From positions 1 to 64,000 of the forward strand of contig DATBHX010000037.1 in NCBI GenBank assembly GCA_036557225.1: a DNA stretch of 64,000 bases, written 5' to 3'. The translations under genes were made by a program, and so were the position numbers. The stretch comes from Angelobacter sp036557225 (GTDB lineage: Bacteria > Acidobacteriota > Terriglobia > Terriglobales > Acidobacteriaceae). Within the stretch, counting starts at the first letter, position 1. Each line of letters begins with the position of its first letter. This document shows, piece by piece, positions 25,959 through 35,100 of this stretch. The notes under the pieces were generated by a model, which saw nothing but the letters and a program-made list of their open reading frames with translations, was not told the origin of the DNA and did no database searches.

Positions 25959-26770
25959 TTCTTCCCAGCCTCAAAACCCAGGTCGTGCAGAATAGCCTGG
26001 CCTTCCGCGGACATGATGAAGGCGAGAAAGCGCTTGGCCTGGTCCTTGTTTCTTGAAGATGCAACCACAATGCCGGCCTGCTCGATGGGCGGATAACTAT
26101 CATCCGGCAGCAGCACATAGCTGCCGGTGTTGGCCATTGATTCCGAAAGTGCGCCGGACAGGCCGATAAAGCCCACATCGGCATTCCCGGACTGCGCAAA
26201 CTGTGCCGTTTGCGAGATGTTCTCTCCCAACACCAGCTTGGGTTTCACTTCGTCAGAGATTTTGAAGTGCTGCATCGCCGATACAGCGGCGCGTCCGTAA
26301 GGAGCATGTTCAGGATTGGCAATGGCGATCTTGCGTATCTCTGGCGCTTTGAGAAAATCGAGATTGCCGTCGAGCGTCTTTCCATCTTTTGTAGGCAAGT
26401 GAACGTTCGAGGTCCTGGCGGTCCAAAGCACCAGGCGTCCGCGCGCATACTGCGTGAAGGTGTTTGGTTCGGCGTGGCCGGCCTGTTGCAGTTTTTCCGG
26501 ATACGATCTGTCAGCCGAGAGAAAGACGTCAAACGGAGCGCCGTTCTGTATCTGGGCAAAGAAGTTGCCGGACGATCCCATGGAAACGTTCACGTGGATT
26601 CCAGTTTGCTTCTCAAACGCCGGAGCTAGCTTCTGCATGGCGCCGGTCAAGTCGGATGCGGCGGCAACTTTTATCTCCTGCTGCGCGCTTGCGCCGCTCG
26701 CGAGAAACAGCAAAACCAGCAGGGATCGAAAAAATGAACTCCCTACAAACGTGCGTTTAGGGACGTACAA
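25955..26770 (-). CDS. modA: Molybdate-binding periplasmic protein
   Basis: A 271-residue substrate-binding protein with a signal peptide (about residues 1-29). The mature N-terminus KVAAASDLTGAMQKLAPAFE and the oxyanion-binding GSSGNFFAQIQNGAPFDVFLSAD are characteristic of ModA. Translation starts at a TTG (26770), with GGAGG six bases upstream. Both lie inside the 3' end of the regulator gene, which overlaps by 14 bases, so expression is coupled to the regulator. Delivers molybdate to ModBC. Confidence 0.93.
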   Translation of the reverse strand: MYVPKRTFVGSSFFRSLLVLLFLASGASAQQEIKVAAASDLTGAMQKLAPAFEKQTGIHVNVSMGSSGNFFAQIQNGAPFDVFLSADRSYPEKLQQAGHAEPNTFTQYARGRLVLWTARTSNVHLPTKDGKTLDGNLDFLKAPEIRKIAIANPEHAPYGRAAVSAMQHFKISDEVKPKLVLGENISQTAQFAQSGNADVGFIGLSGALSESMANTGSYVLLPDDSYPPIEQAGIVVASSRNKDQAKRFLAFIMSAEGQAILHDLGFEAGKK

Positions 26771-27155
26771 TCATCACCTCCGTGGATTTGATGAGCGCCG
26801 CTGCCGTGTCTCCTTTTTTGAGCCCCATTTCCGCGACCGCGTCGGCGGTGATGATACTGGTAAGAACCTGCCCTGCAATCGAAAGCCGCACCTGCGCCAT
26901 CAGCCCATGCACTTTGATTTCCAGCACGCGACCTACAAGCTGGTTGCGTCCGCTGATGCGGCGGAAGTTGCGCCGGCCTTCCGGACCTGACTTGATTTCT
27001 CCCTTGGGAATAAAGCGTTCCAATTCCTGTTCAGGAACACGATGGTGGCCGCCGGGCGTGGTCACCGTGTGGATCTTGCCTTGATAGATCCACTGCTTCA
27101 GGGTGGGATAGCTGATGCCTAGCCGCATGGCGGCATCTCTTGGTTTTAAAGGCAT
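26757..27155 (-). CDS. Molybdate-responsive regulator: helix-turn-helix plus TOBE/Mop domain
   Basis: A 132-residue protein. Residues about 1-50 form an excisionase/MerR-type helix-turn-helix (RDAAMRLGISYPTLKQWIYQ, then a beta-wing TTPGGHHRVPEQELERF). Residues about 68-131 are a single Mop/TOBE domain (GRNQLVGRVLEIKVHGLMAQVRL and SIITADAVAEMGLKKGDTAAALI), which binds molybdate. It differs from E. coli ModE, which has a winged helix and two Mop repeats. First gene of the mod operon; it probably controls its own operon and perhaps the divergent msrPQ. Confidence 0.85.
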   Translation of the reverse strand: MPLKPRDAAMRLGISYPTLKQWIYQGKIHTVTTPGGHHRVPEQELERFIPKGEIKSGPEGRRNFRRISGRNQLVGRVLEIKVHGLMAQVRLSIAGQVLTSIITADAVAEMGLKKGDTAAALIKSTEVMIVRP

Positions 27156-27166
27156 AAGAGGCGATT

Positions 27167-27181
27167 TTATTTGATAAATAA
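27167..27181. promoter_or_regulatory. Candidate operator upstream of the mod regulator
   Basis: A perfect AT-rich palindrome TTATTT-GAT-AAATAA lies 12 bases before the regulator start and 203 bases before msrP on the other strand. Its position suggests autoregulation. It is followed by TGTATATACGA, faintly reminiscent of half of an E. coli ModE box. Confidence 0.5.
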
Positions 27182-27383
27182 TGTTTTGTATATACGATCT
27201 TAGGTTAATCGGCCTCTGCGGCGCGGGATTTTGGGGACTTCGCTCCGTCGACGGAAATCCATTCCGGTGGCTTTTGCGTACGTTGAATGTATCTTTCCGC
27301 GCGCTTTTTCATCTCAAAGGTACGGGAAAAATCTTTCAGGGAAGGCCCTACAATAGTGTTGGGAGTCGAGTAGACAGCGAGCC

Positions 27384-28352
27384 ATGGTCATCAAAAAGCC
27401 CAGTGATATAGCTTCTTCAGAAATCACTCCGAAATCGACGTATGTGAGCCGGCGCAAGTTCATAACCGGGGCCGCGGCAACGGTCGGCACAGCTCTGGCC
27501 GGCGGATTCTATCTGCGCAACCATCTGGATAGCTCTACGGTACATGCCGGCGGAGCCAAGCTCAGCGGCATTGTGAAGAGCCCTTTCAGCACCACGGAAA
27601 AGCCGAACTCCTTCCAGGACATTACCAATTACAACAATTACTACGAGTTCAGCACTGATAAATACGAACCGAATGGGCTTTCCAAGAATTTCCGCACGAG
27701 GCCGTGGACGGTCGCGATCGCCGGACTGGTGAAGAAGCCGAAGACGCTCGATATCGACACGATCCTGAAGCTGGCGCCGCTGGAAGAACGGATCTATCGC
27801 CATCGGTGCGTGGAAGGATGGTCGATGGTGATCCCCTGGGTGGGCTTTCCGCTGAGCGCGCTGATCAAACAGGCTGATCCTCTGCCCAGCGCAAAGTTTG
27901 TTGCCTTCCAGACGATTTTGGCGCCGGACCAGATGCCGAATCAGCGCAGCCGTGATGTGCTCGACTGGCCTTACGTGGAAGGTTTGCGCATGGATGAAGC
28001 CATGCATCCGCTCACGATCCTGGCCGTGGGCCTTTACGATGAAGTTCTACCCAACGTTGACGGCGCGCCCTTGCGCTTAGTAACCCCCTGGAAGTACGGA
28101 TTTAAAGGGATCAAAGCGATCGTCAAAATCAGCTTTACTGATTCCATGCCGCCCACCACGTGGAACAAAATGGCGCCGGACGAATACGGGTTTTATTCCA
28201 ACGTAAATCCGCAAAAGGACCATCCGCGCTGGAGCCAGGCCATGGAGCGCAGGATCGGCGAATTTCGCAAGCGTCCCACACTCATGTTTAACGGTTATGC
28301 TGACCAGGTAGGCAGCCTCTACACCAACCTGGACCTGCAGAAGAACTATTGA
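27384..28352 (+). CDS. msrP: Protein-methionine-sulfoxide reductase, catalytic molybdoenzyme
   Basis: A 322-residue periplasmic molybdenum enzyme of the sulfite-oxidase fold that repairs oxidised methionines in envelope proteins. A twin-arginine signal SRRKFITGAAATVG (about residues 22-35) directs folded export through Tat. The pterin/molybdenum site contains the Cys of YRHRCVEGWSMVIPWVG, and further conserved residues follow (ITPWKYGFKGIK-like VTPWKYGFKGIK). It forms an operon with msrQ (TGATG stop-start overlap) and diverges from the mod operon that supplies its metal. Confidence 0.95.
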   Translation: MVIKKPSDIASSEITPKSTYVSRRKFITGAAATVGTALAGGFYLRNHLDSSTVHAGGAKLSGIVKSPFSTTEKPNSFQDITNYNNYYEFSTDKYEPNGLSKNFRTRPWTVAIAGLVKKPKTLDIDTILKLAPLEERIYRHRCVEGWSMVIPWVGFPLSALIKQADPLPSAKFVAFQTILAPDQMPNQRSRDVLDWPYVEGLRMDEAMHPLTILAVGLYDEVLPNVDGAPLRLVTPWKYGFKGIKAIVKISFTDSMPPTTWNKMAPDEYGFYSNVNPQKDHPRWSQAMERRIGEFRKRPTLMFNGYADQVGSLYTNLDLQKNY

Positions 28353-28993
28353 TGAAACAGCTTCCGGAAAAATATGTGCGGCTGCTGAAGCTGCCGGCTT
28401 TTGTCGTCTGTCTGGGGCCCGCTTTTGTGCTCACCTGGAAAGGATTTCAAGGCCTGCTGGGCGCGAACCCTATCGACGTGATCACACGAACAACGGGCCG
28501 ATGGACGCTCACGTTTCTCCTGATCACGCTGAGCGTGACGCCGCTGCGGCGTATCACCGGGATGGCCTGGCTGATTCGCTTCCGCCGCATGCTTGGCCTC
28601 TTCGCGTTTTTCTACGGATCGCTGCACCTGGTGACTTATGTGTGGCTCGATAAATTTTTTGATGTCCACGAGATGCTGCACGATATCGCCAGGCGTCGCT
28701 TTATCACCGCCGGAATGACCGCGTGGGCACTCATGCTGCCACTGGCGCTCACGTCGACGAAAGGGGCGATCCGCCGCCTTGGCGGCAAGCGCTGGCAGAA
28801 GCTACACCGGTTGATCTATTTCAGCGCCGCGGCCGGCGTGGTGCATTTCATCTGGCTGGTTAAGGCCGATCTGCGTCGTCCTCTGACTTATGGAGCCGTG
28901 CTGGCATTGTTGCTCGCCTTCCGCATACTTATGTGGATCAGGAACCGCGTCACCGCCCGATCAACTGCAGTACGGCAAGCGATTCATACCTAA
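28352..28993 (+). CDS. msrQ: Heme-binding membrane partner of MsrP
   Basis: A 213-residue ferric-reductase-like membrane protein with about six hydrophobic segments that passes electrons from the quinone pool to MsrP. TGRWTLTFLLITLSVTPLRR, RRMLGLFAFFYGSLHLVTYVW and KRWQKLHRLIYFSAAAGVVHF provide the conserved heme-ligand histidines. I chose the ATG at 28352, whose A is the last base of the msrP stop codon; an in-frame TTG directly before it is also possible. Confidence 0.93.
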   Translation: MKQLPEKYVRLLKLPAFVVCLGPAFVLTWKGFQGLLGANPIDVITRTTGRWTLTFLLITLSVTPLRRITGMAWLIRFRRMLGLFAFFYGSLHLVTYVWLDKFFDVHEMLHDIARRRFITAGMTAWALMLPLALTSTKGAIRRLGGKRWQKLHRLIYFSAAAGVVHFIWLVKADLRRPLTYGAVLALLLAFRILMWIRNRVTARSTAVRQAIHT

Positions 28994-29131
28994 TCCCCGT
29001 GGGGTTTGCAAGGGGTTCTTCAAGCGGCTCACGAAATTCGCAAAAAAGTCATAAAGAATATTGCGAAAATGCACGTAACCCATTCCCGCGTTGACAGAAA
29101 TGCATCATAAAGAACTGGAGAAGGTTTAGTT

Positions 29132-29335
29132 ATGGCCCCGCATCGCAAAACGGATGACGGCGGCCCACAGGGCCCCATGCAGAATCTCGAGAACATTAAC
29201 GTCGCCGAAGTGCTGGATCGCGTTCTGGATAACGGCATCGTGGTTGATCTCTCAGCGCGCCTTTTCCTCCTTGGCGTGGACCTCCGGTCGATTCAAGGCA
29301 GGCTCGTGGTTGAGTCCGTGCAGACCTATTTCTAG
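29132..29335 (+). CDS. Orphan gas-vesicle protein GvpA/GvpJ-like
   Basis: A 67-residue protein. Residues about 23-66 align with the core of gas-vesicle structural proteins: NVAEVLDRVLDNGIVVD corresponds to LAEVIDRILDKGIVID, and LLGVDLRSIQGRLVVESVQTYF to LVGIELLAIEARIVIASVETYL. The usual 15-20 residues after TYL are missing, and the N-terminus is longer and charged. The Trp of the DAWVR motif is Ser. A good ribosome site (GGAGAAGG, 29117-29124) precedes the ATG. No other gvp gene lies in the window, so gas vesicles are unlikely to be built from this locus alone. Confidence 0.75.
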   Translation: MAPHRKTDDGGPQGPMQNLENINVAEVLDRVLDNGIVVDLSARLFLLGVDLRSIQGRLVVESVQTYF

Positions 29336-29370
29336 CACTATTCCGCGCATTCGATTTTCATTGAAAAAAC

Positions 29371-29398
29371 AAAAGGCGCATCTACCGGATGCGCCCTT
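29371..29398 (-). terminator. Terminator of the GAF-TonB gene
   Basis: GGCGCATC (29375-29382) pairs with GATGCGCC (29388-29395). On the minus strand it is followed by TTTTGTTTTTT, a strong T-tract, 23 bases past the TonB stop. It may also end the gvpA-like transcript from the other side. Confidence 0.85.
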
Positions 29399-29420
29399 GT
29401 AGTTTTTCTGTGAAGACCAG

Positions 29421-30977
29421 CTACTCGTGGAAGTTCATTCGGATTTGCGTAGTCTGTTCGATCGGTTCGCCATTCAACTTGGCTGGTTTGAAGCGGTATT
29501 GCAGGACTGCTTCAAACGCCGAGTCTTTGAAAATCGGCGGACCGCTGATGAACTTGGGGCTGGAGACCTTTCCATCCTTGCCCACCTTAACTTCCACCAC
29601 CACGATTCCGGCCATATGCCGGGCTTTGGCGATCGCAGGATAAGGCAGAGCCACGGTCCTGACTAATTGCAAAGGTTCGAGCTGTGATTGCTCGATCGCT
29701 GCTGCGGATGGCGTAGCGGTAACTACCGGCCGCGCCAGGGCTGTAGGCATGCTGCCGCTGCCCACCGCGAATGACGGAGCCACGTCCGGCGCCGGACCAT
29801 TACCGGCGGAGTGCTGAATCTTCGAGGGCGCGTCATTGTTCAGCGTTGCGATGATCGAAGCCGGCTTTTCCGCGGGCGCCGGCTTTTCTGCCGGAGAGGA
29901 AGTCTTCTCGCTGTTCTTCGCCGGCTTATGTGTTTCACCGTCAGAAACCGGCCTGCTGCTTGCACCCGCAGAATTCGCCGTCACTACCGCGGGCGGCGTA
30001 GCGGGATTTGCAGAAGTGTTTGGCTGCGAGACAGGCTGGCTGCCCGCAGGGGCTGACGGCTGTACAGGAGTATTGACCGCTTCCTGCGTATGCTGTGCCG
30101 TCGACGTGCCGGGTTTGCGCATTTTGAGGAAGGCAAAGGTCGCTGCTGCCGCAACCAGCACCACGGCAACAACGCCAACCAGCATATATTTGCTGCCCGA
30201 TTTCTTGTCTTCAGCAGCTACAGAATCGAAAGTGCCAAAACTCGTACGGTGAGAAGTTTCAACGCGTCTCTCTTCTTTTTTCGGAGGCGTTGCCAGCGGA
30301 ACTACTTCCACCGGCCCGCCGACTCTTACCGGTTCCACTCTGGAAACCACAGGCGCGGCAGCGCGCGGCGCAGATGGCGCAGGCTTGATGACAACTGCAG
30401 GCGGGGCCACCGGCGCAGGCGGCGCCACCACCGGCCTGGCTGTAGCACCAGGCGCGGGTGGACGCACAGCCTCAACCGGCTGGCTCTCATCGCGTGGGCG
30501 CTTTTCTTTCTGCAGCAGAGTAGAAATCTGATCGGCCATGGTCTTGAGCACGGCCACATGGGTAATGGTGAACGCGTGCGGCGTTGGCGCAAAGACGGCA
30601 AGCACGCCAGTAACGCGGTTCTCTTCGCGGATCGGCGTAACCACCATGGAACGGATGCCCAGGGCGCGAATCGCCGCAGTGTCCACGCGCGTATCGGTTT
30701 CGCAATCATCGCAGCGCAGCTCTTTGCCGCTCTGGATGCATAGTCCGGTGAATGTGCCTTCTACGCGCAAGGTCGCGCCGACATCGGGCGCGCTGTTGCC
30801 GCTACGCGCGCGGCAAACGATTTCGTCCGCGTTGCCTTCGCTGAGCGCGATGGCCACTCCGGAAGCGTTGGTAAATGCCTGGGCGCGCTGTGCGATGACC
30901 GCCAGATCGTCCGGCGAAGCGCCACGCGCTCTTCTGCTGGCGGTGTTGTTCGCAGTATCTGAAGCTTGAGTTGCCAT
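29421..30977 (-). CDS. GAF-TonB fusion energy transducer
   Basis: A 518-residue inner-membrane protein. Residues about 22-156 form a cytoplasmic GAF domain with TGLCIQSGKELRCDDCETDTR, holding a CDDC pair, and VTPIREENRVTGVLAVFAP. A Pro/Ala-rich linker leads to one membrane helix (about 264-285). A long Ser/Pro/Ala periplasmic stalk ends in a TonB C-terminal domain (about 430-518: LPYPAIAKARHMAGIVVVEV, KDGKV, FEAVLQYRFKPA). TonB normally has no cytoplasmic sensor, so a GAF domain on the inner side is unusual and could tie outer-membrane uptake to a cytoplasmic ligand. No exbB/exbD genes are nearby. Confidence 0.85.
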   Translation of the reverse strand: MATQASDTANNTASRRARGASPDDLAVIAQRAQAFTNASGVAIALSEGNADEIVCRARSGNSAPDVGATLRVEGTFTGLCIQSGKELRCDDCETDTRVDTAAIRALGIRSMVVTPIREENRVTGVLAVFAPTPHAFTITHVAVLKTMADQISTLLQKEKRPRDESQPVEAVRPPAPGATARPVVAPPAPVAPPAVVIKPAPSAPRAAAPVVSRVEPVRVGGPVEVVPLATPPKKEERRVETSHRTSFGTFDSVAAEDKKSGSKYMLVGVVAVVLVAAAATFAFLKMRKPGTSTAQHTQEAVNTPVQPSAPAGSQPVSQPNTSANPATPPAVVTANSAGASSRPVSDGETHKPAKNSEKTSSPAEKPAPAEKPASIIATLNNDAPSKIQHSAGNGPAPDVAPSFAVGSGSMPTALARPVVTATPSAAAIEQSQLEPLQLVRTVALPYPAIAKARHMAGIVVVEVKVGKDGKVSSPKFISGPPIFKDSAFEAVLQYRFKPAKLNGEPIEQTTQIRMNFHE

Positions 30978-31240
30978 GTTACGCCGTCCCTGAGGAATTC
31001 AATTTTTTGATCAGCCCTGGACCTCACCAGGCTCATCCATCAAAATCGTTACCGGCTGGAAAACGCCAGCCTGGGCACTCTAAAAGTGCGCCACCACATG
31101 CGGCCGCGGCGACAAGGGCGTGAAGCCGTGTTTCTCGGTTGTTCAGAAACAGCTGGATCGGCGAAAAATTCAGACTCGTGGCGTGCTGCCTTTCGCGCTG
31201 TTGGGGGAAGGGGCGCTTGCTGCAACTACTGTCTGTCTTC

Positions 31241-31459
31241 TTACGGCCAAACCCGCTTGGTCTTGTCTCCACCGTTCGCCGTGCCTACCGGCTGTACTGC
31301 CACCGGACGCGCGGCATCACTTGTGCCCGCTGCTCCACCTTCCAGGATTCGGGCGGCCACTCGCAGGGCCTCAATCTCCGCTTGCAGACCCGAAATCTGC
31401 GCCTGGAAAATGGCGATTTGGTTTTCTTTCTCTTTTATCGCGTCATATATATTGGTCAT
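31241..31459 (-). CDS. Small coiled-coil hypothetical protein
   Basis: A 72-residue protein whose first 38 residues form a heptad-patterned helix (MTNIYDAIKEKENQIAIFQA, then QISGLQAEIEALRVAA), followed by a flexible Gly/Ala/Pro-rich tail. I recall similar short proteins starting MTNIYDAI in Acidobacteriota, which supports its being real. GAGG lies about 11 bases before the start. Function unknown; it could be a small oligomerising or membrane-partner protein. Confidence 0.6.
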   Translation of the reverse strand: MTNIYDAIKEKENQIAIFQAQISGLQAEIEALRVAARILEGGAAGTSDAARPVAVQPVGTANGGDKTKRVWP

Positions 31460-32115
31460 GGTTGTTCTATGGCCTCAGGCGCGAATATAGCAACAACTGA
31501 ACGAATGTCAATCAGTACCCAGGTACATAGGTTCAGCCGTTTACCCTAGTTACCGTCTAGAAGGACATGTACTTAAGTACCTAAAGTCACCATCGCCCTC
31601 GCGCAGCACGAAACTAGAAACTACCTATAAACCCCAATAAAGATCGTAGAAAAACCTAGGTTCCATTTTGGTATGCGGTAGCAGGAGTCTTCTGCCTGCA
31701 CGCACCGGTCGTGTCGTTACCTTCGTAACTGTATTCCCGGGACCAAAAGGGAACCCGGAGCGTCGTTTGGCGGGCAAAGCCGGGCCCGGCGATTGGCCAA
31801 TGATCGGCTGGCGCCCATATCAGCAAGTTCTTCTGCGCTGAAAGGCATGGTCGCCGTGACGAGTGGACCGTGTTCTTATCCCAAAGGCCAATCTGGAGAG
31901 ACGCGGTTTTAACTTTCGAAAATGGAATTGGCAAAAACGGCTAAACTTCCATTTCTTATATATGCAAAATCGAGTGCTTTTCTCTGGACTCCGCAGCAAA
32001 AGTGGTTAGAATTCTCGCCGTCTCTCGGTTCCGGTTTTCGGGCCTTTTCAGAAGCACTCGGCCTCGCCGGAACCATGGAGAGGGAGACAGCAAGTCCGAT
32101 TCAAGGAGATCCTCG
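31460..32115. other. Gap upstream of the TonB-dependent receptor with palindromic sites
   Basis: No gene is convincing in this 656-base stretch. Three palindromes lie close together: GTACCCAGGTAC (31515-31526, near-perfect), GTACTTAAGTAC (31569-31580, perfect) and AACCTAGGTT (31653-31662, perfect). The rest, 31670-31930, has inverted GC-rich words and a weak minus-strand frame. The ribosome site AAGGAG (32103-32108) belongs to the receptor gene. Confidence 0.5.
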
Positions 32116-35100
32116 ATGAAGCGTTTGCAAATATTTTGCTTACTCGCATTGTTGTGCTGTTTGCCGGCTATGCTGGCAAACGCGCAAAGCGCCGCCAGCG
32201 CGCAGCTCTCGGGAACCGTTTTGGATCCTTCGGGAGCAGTTGTCGCAGGGGCAAAAGTTACGGCCACCAACCAAAGCACGGCCATTGACCGTACCGTTAC
32301 AACGACGTCCACGGGAAACTTTGTGATTCCCAATCTGACGCCGGGCACATATGACGTAAAAGTAGAGGCTAAAGGCTTTTCCCAAAGAATCAGCAAAGAC
32401 CTCAAACTGAACGTAGGCGATCAGAAGAATCTGGATTTCAGCCTGGCGGTCGCCGGCTCAACCCAGACCGTGGAAGTAACTACGCAAGCTCCCCTGATCG
32501 AAACCTCCAAGACTGAGGTTTCCACCAGCGTTACCGACATCGAGATGCAGAAGTTGCCTACCTTTGCGGCCACCAGTGGCGGCGCGAATGATTACGCCTC
32601 GCTGGCATTAACGGCCCCGGGCGTCAAACAGGACACCAGCACTCTCACCACCGACTTTATTGCCCCTGGCGCCATCAATAATCGCGCCAACTTATACAAC
32701 GTCGACGGCGCGAACATTACTGACCAGCTTGTCTCCGGGCGCGACGGTCTGGGAGCTTCCATCGACGAGATCCAGGAGTTCCAGGTCCTCACCAATAATT
32801 ACAACGCGGAATATGGACAGGCTGGCGGCTTGATTATCAATGCCGTAACCAAATCCGGCTCCAATCAGTTCCATGGCGACGCGCACATGTATTTCCGTGG
32901 GCGTAACCTGCAGGCATCGAGCCCGTTTTACAACCTCGGCCTGTTGGGGGGAGGCGCTATTCCGCAATCGGCGCCACCGACAGGCGCTGGTGGTCCGCCC
33001 CGGTGCCCCGATTCCGATTTTACCGGCGCCACCATGACGAGCGTGGAAGGCTGCCCGCGCGCACCCTTCCATCGCAAAGAGGGTGGCTTCACCATCGGCG
33101 GACCGATCATGAAGGACAAACTGTTCTTCTTCGGTAGCTATGAATTGAGCCGCCAGGCGGTGCCTCTTACGCTGACTCCTGCTTCAGGTACGGTCACATT
33201 GCAGGCTCCCGTCAATAACCTGCTCTGGTCGGGCAAGCTGGATTACAAGATTTCACAAAAGCACAGCCTCACGGCCCGTTTTAATGTCGACCGCATTCTG
33301 CAAGATAACTTGATCGTCCAAACCAGCAACAACATCACTCCGGACGATTTAACCTCGAACGTTGCCCACGTAAGCACGATCAATGCGGGTATCATTTCTT
33401 CACTCACTCCGACGCTGGTCAATGAAGGACGATTTGCCTTTGTGCGCACACTGACCAGCACACCGGATAAAACCGATGTCCCCGGAGCAATTCACACCTC
33501 GACCGGTACCATCACCGGGGCCAACTTCTGCTGTCCGCAGGGCGGTTTGAACAAGCGCTACGAATTCCTGGATAACCTCACCTGGACCCATGGCAACCAC
33601 TCGTTCAAAACCGGCGGTACTGTGAGTTACTATCCCTGGTTCTCGCTGTTCCCGCAGTTCCACTTCGGCCAGTTCAGAGTCAATGCGGCCGACACCGCGG
33701 CGACATCCTTCACGTTTGGATTCGGGCCCGGTCAAGTTACTTCCAAGGACAACATCTACGGTTTCTATTTCCAGGACACGTGGAAGCTGTTCCGCAATTT
33801 CACGCTGAATTACGGCGTCCGCTACGATCTTGAAGCGGGAGCGTTCAAGGGCGGCAAAATCCATGGCCCGAACGGCACGTGCTTCCAGGGCAACGGAATC
33901 ATCTCGGCGTGCTCGTCGGATTACAACAACTGGCAGCCGCGGCTGGGCTTTACCTATCAGCCGTGGAGAGGAACGCTCTTCAAGGCATCGTTCGCGGAAG
34001 TAACCATGCTGGCGTTCAACAACGTGGTGCTGGACTCGCTCAACTTCGACGGAACCACGCTGAACACCATTACGACGACTAATCCGGCCGTATTGGCTGC
34101 CTATCCGAACGCTCCGAGCGCGGCGCTGTTGGCGTCACTTGTGCCTCCTGGAAGCGACTTCTTCGGCCGTGTCCGTCCCATCTCGACCCACCTCCACAAC
34201 CCCGAAATTCACATGGTCAATTTCGGGATTCAGAGAGAACTGGGCAAGGACATGGTGGGCGAAATCCAGTACATCGGGCAGTTTGGCACGGGGCTCTTTG
34301 GCGAAAGGGATGTGAATGCTCCGGTGATAGCGGCCGATCCCGCCCATGCGGGCTTCTTCTATTTCCAGAACCAGGCCCCAGTGGATCCAGGCCAGCCAAT
34401 CAGTGCACGTCCAGACAATCGCTTCACCGCAGTACGCACCAATGAGAACTCCCGCACCTCCCAGTACAGCGGCATGCTCATAAGCCTGAGCAAACGGATG
34501 TCTCATCATTTCTCGGTCAATGGCAGCTACACCTGGTCCCATGCCATTACATCGGGAGAAGATTTCTTCGGGCTTTCCGAGCCTGGAGATCCCACCAACA
34601 TCAAGGCGGAGCGTGGGCCTGCCTTCAACGACGTTCGGCACGCCGTGAACTTCAGCGGTGTGTTTGAAACAGGCCGATTAAGTGATACCCATATTCTGCG
34701 CGCGTTTACCAATGACATCAGCTTCGGTGTTGTTGAACAGCTCCAGTCTGGACGGCCTTATCCGTTTTCGACCGGTACAGGCGGATATGCCAATGCCATC
34801 TTCTTCGGCACGGGCAGTGAAACCCAGCAACGTCCTAACGTGCTGGCGGATGGAACCATTTCCACCGCCGGTCTGGCATCTGCTGACGGAACCAATGGCT
34901 TGTTTGTGACTGGCCCCAACGCAAATACGTTCCTGGCGCCAGCCAATGCAAGCGCGTTGGGCGCTATCTCGGCGGACACCGGTCAAGTCGTTGATTTCAA
35001 GCAACTCAACGGAAACATGACGCGGGATGCGGGACGCAGCGACCCGTTCTATCGAACGGACGCTTCACTCAAAAAGACGATCCGCATACCAAGAGCTGAG

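Noticed and set aside
31656..31934. A 92-codon minus-strand frame upstream of the TonB-dependent receptor
   Set aside because: Composition looks partly protein-like, but another frame is equally open, no ribosome site is seen and no family is recognised.
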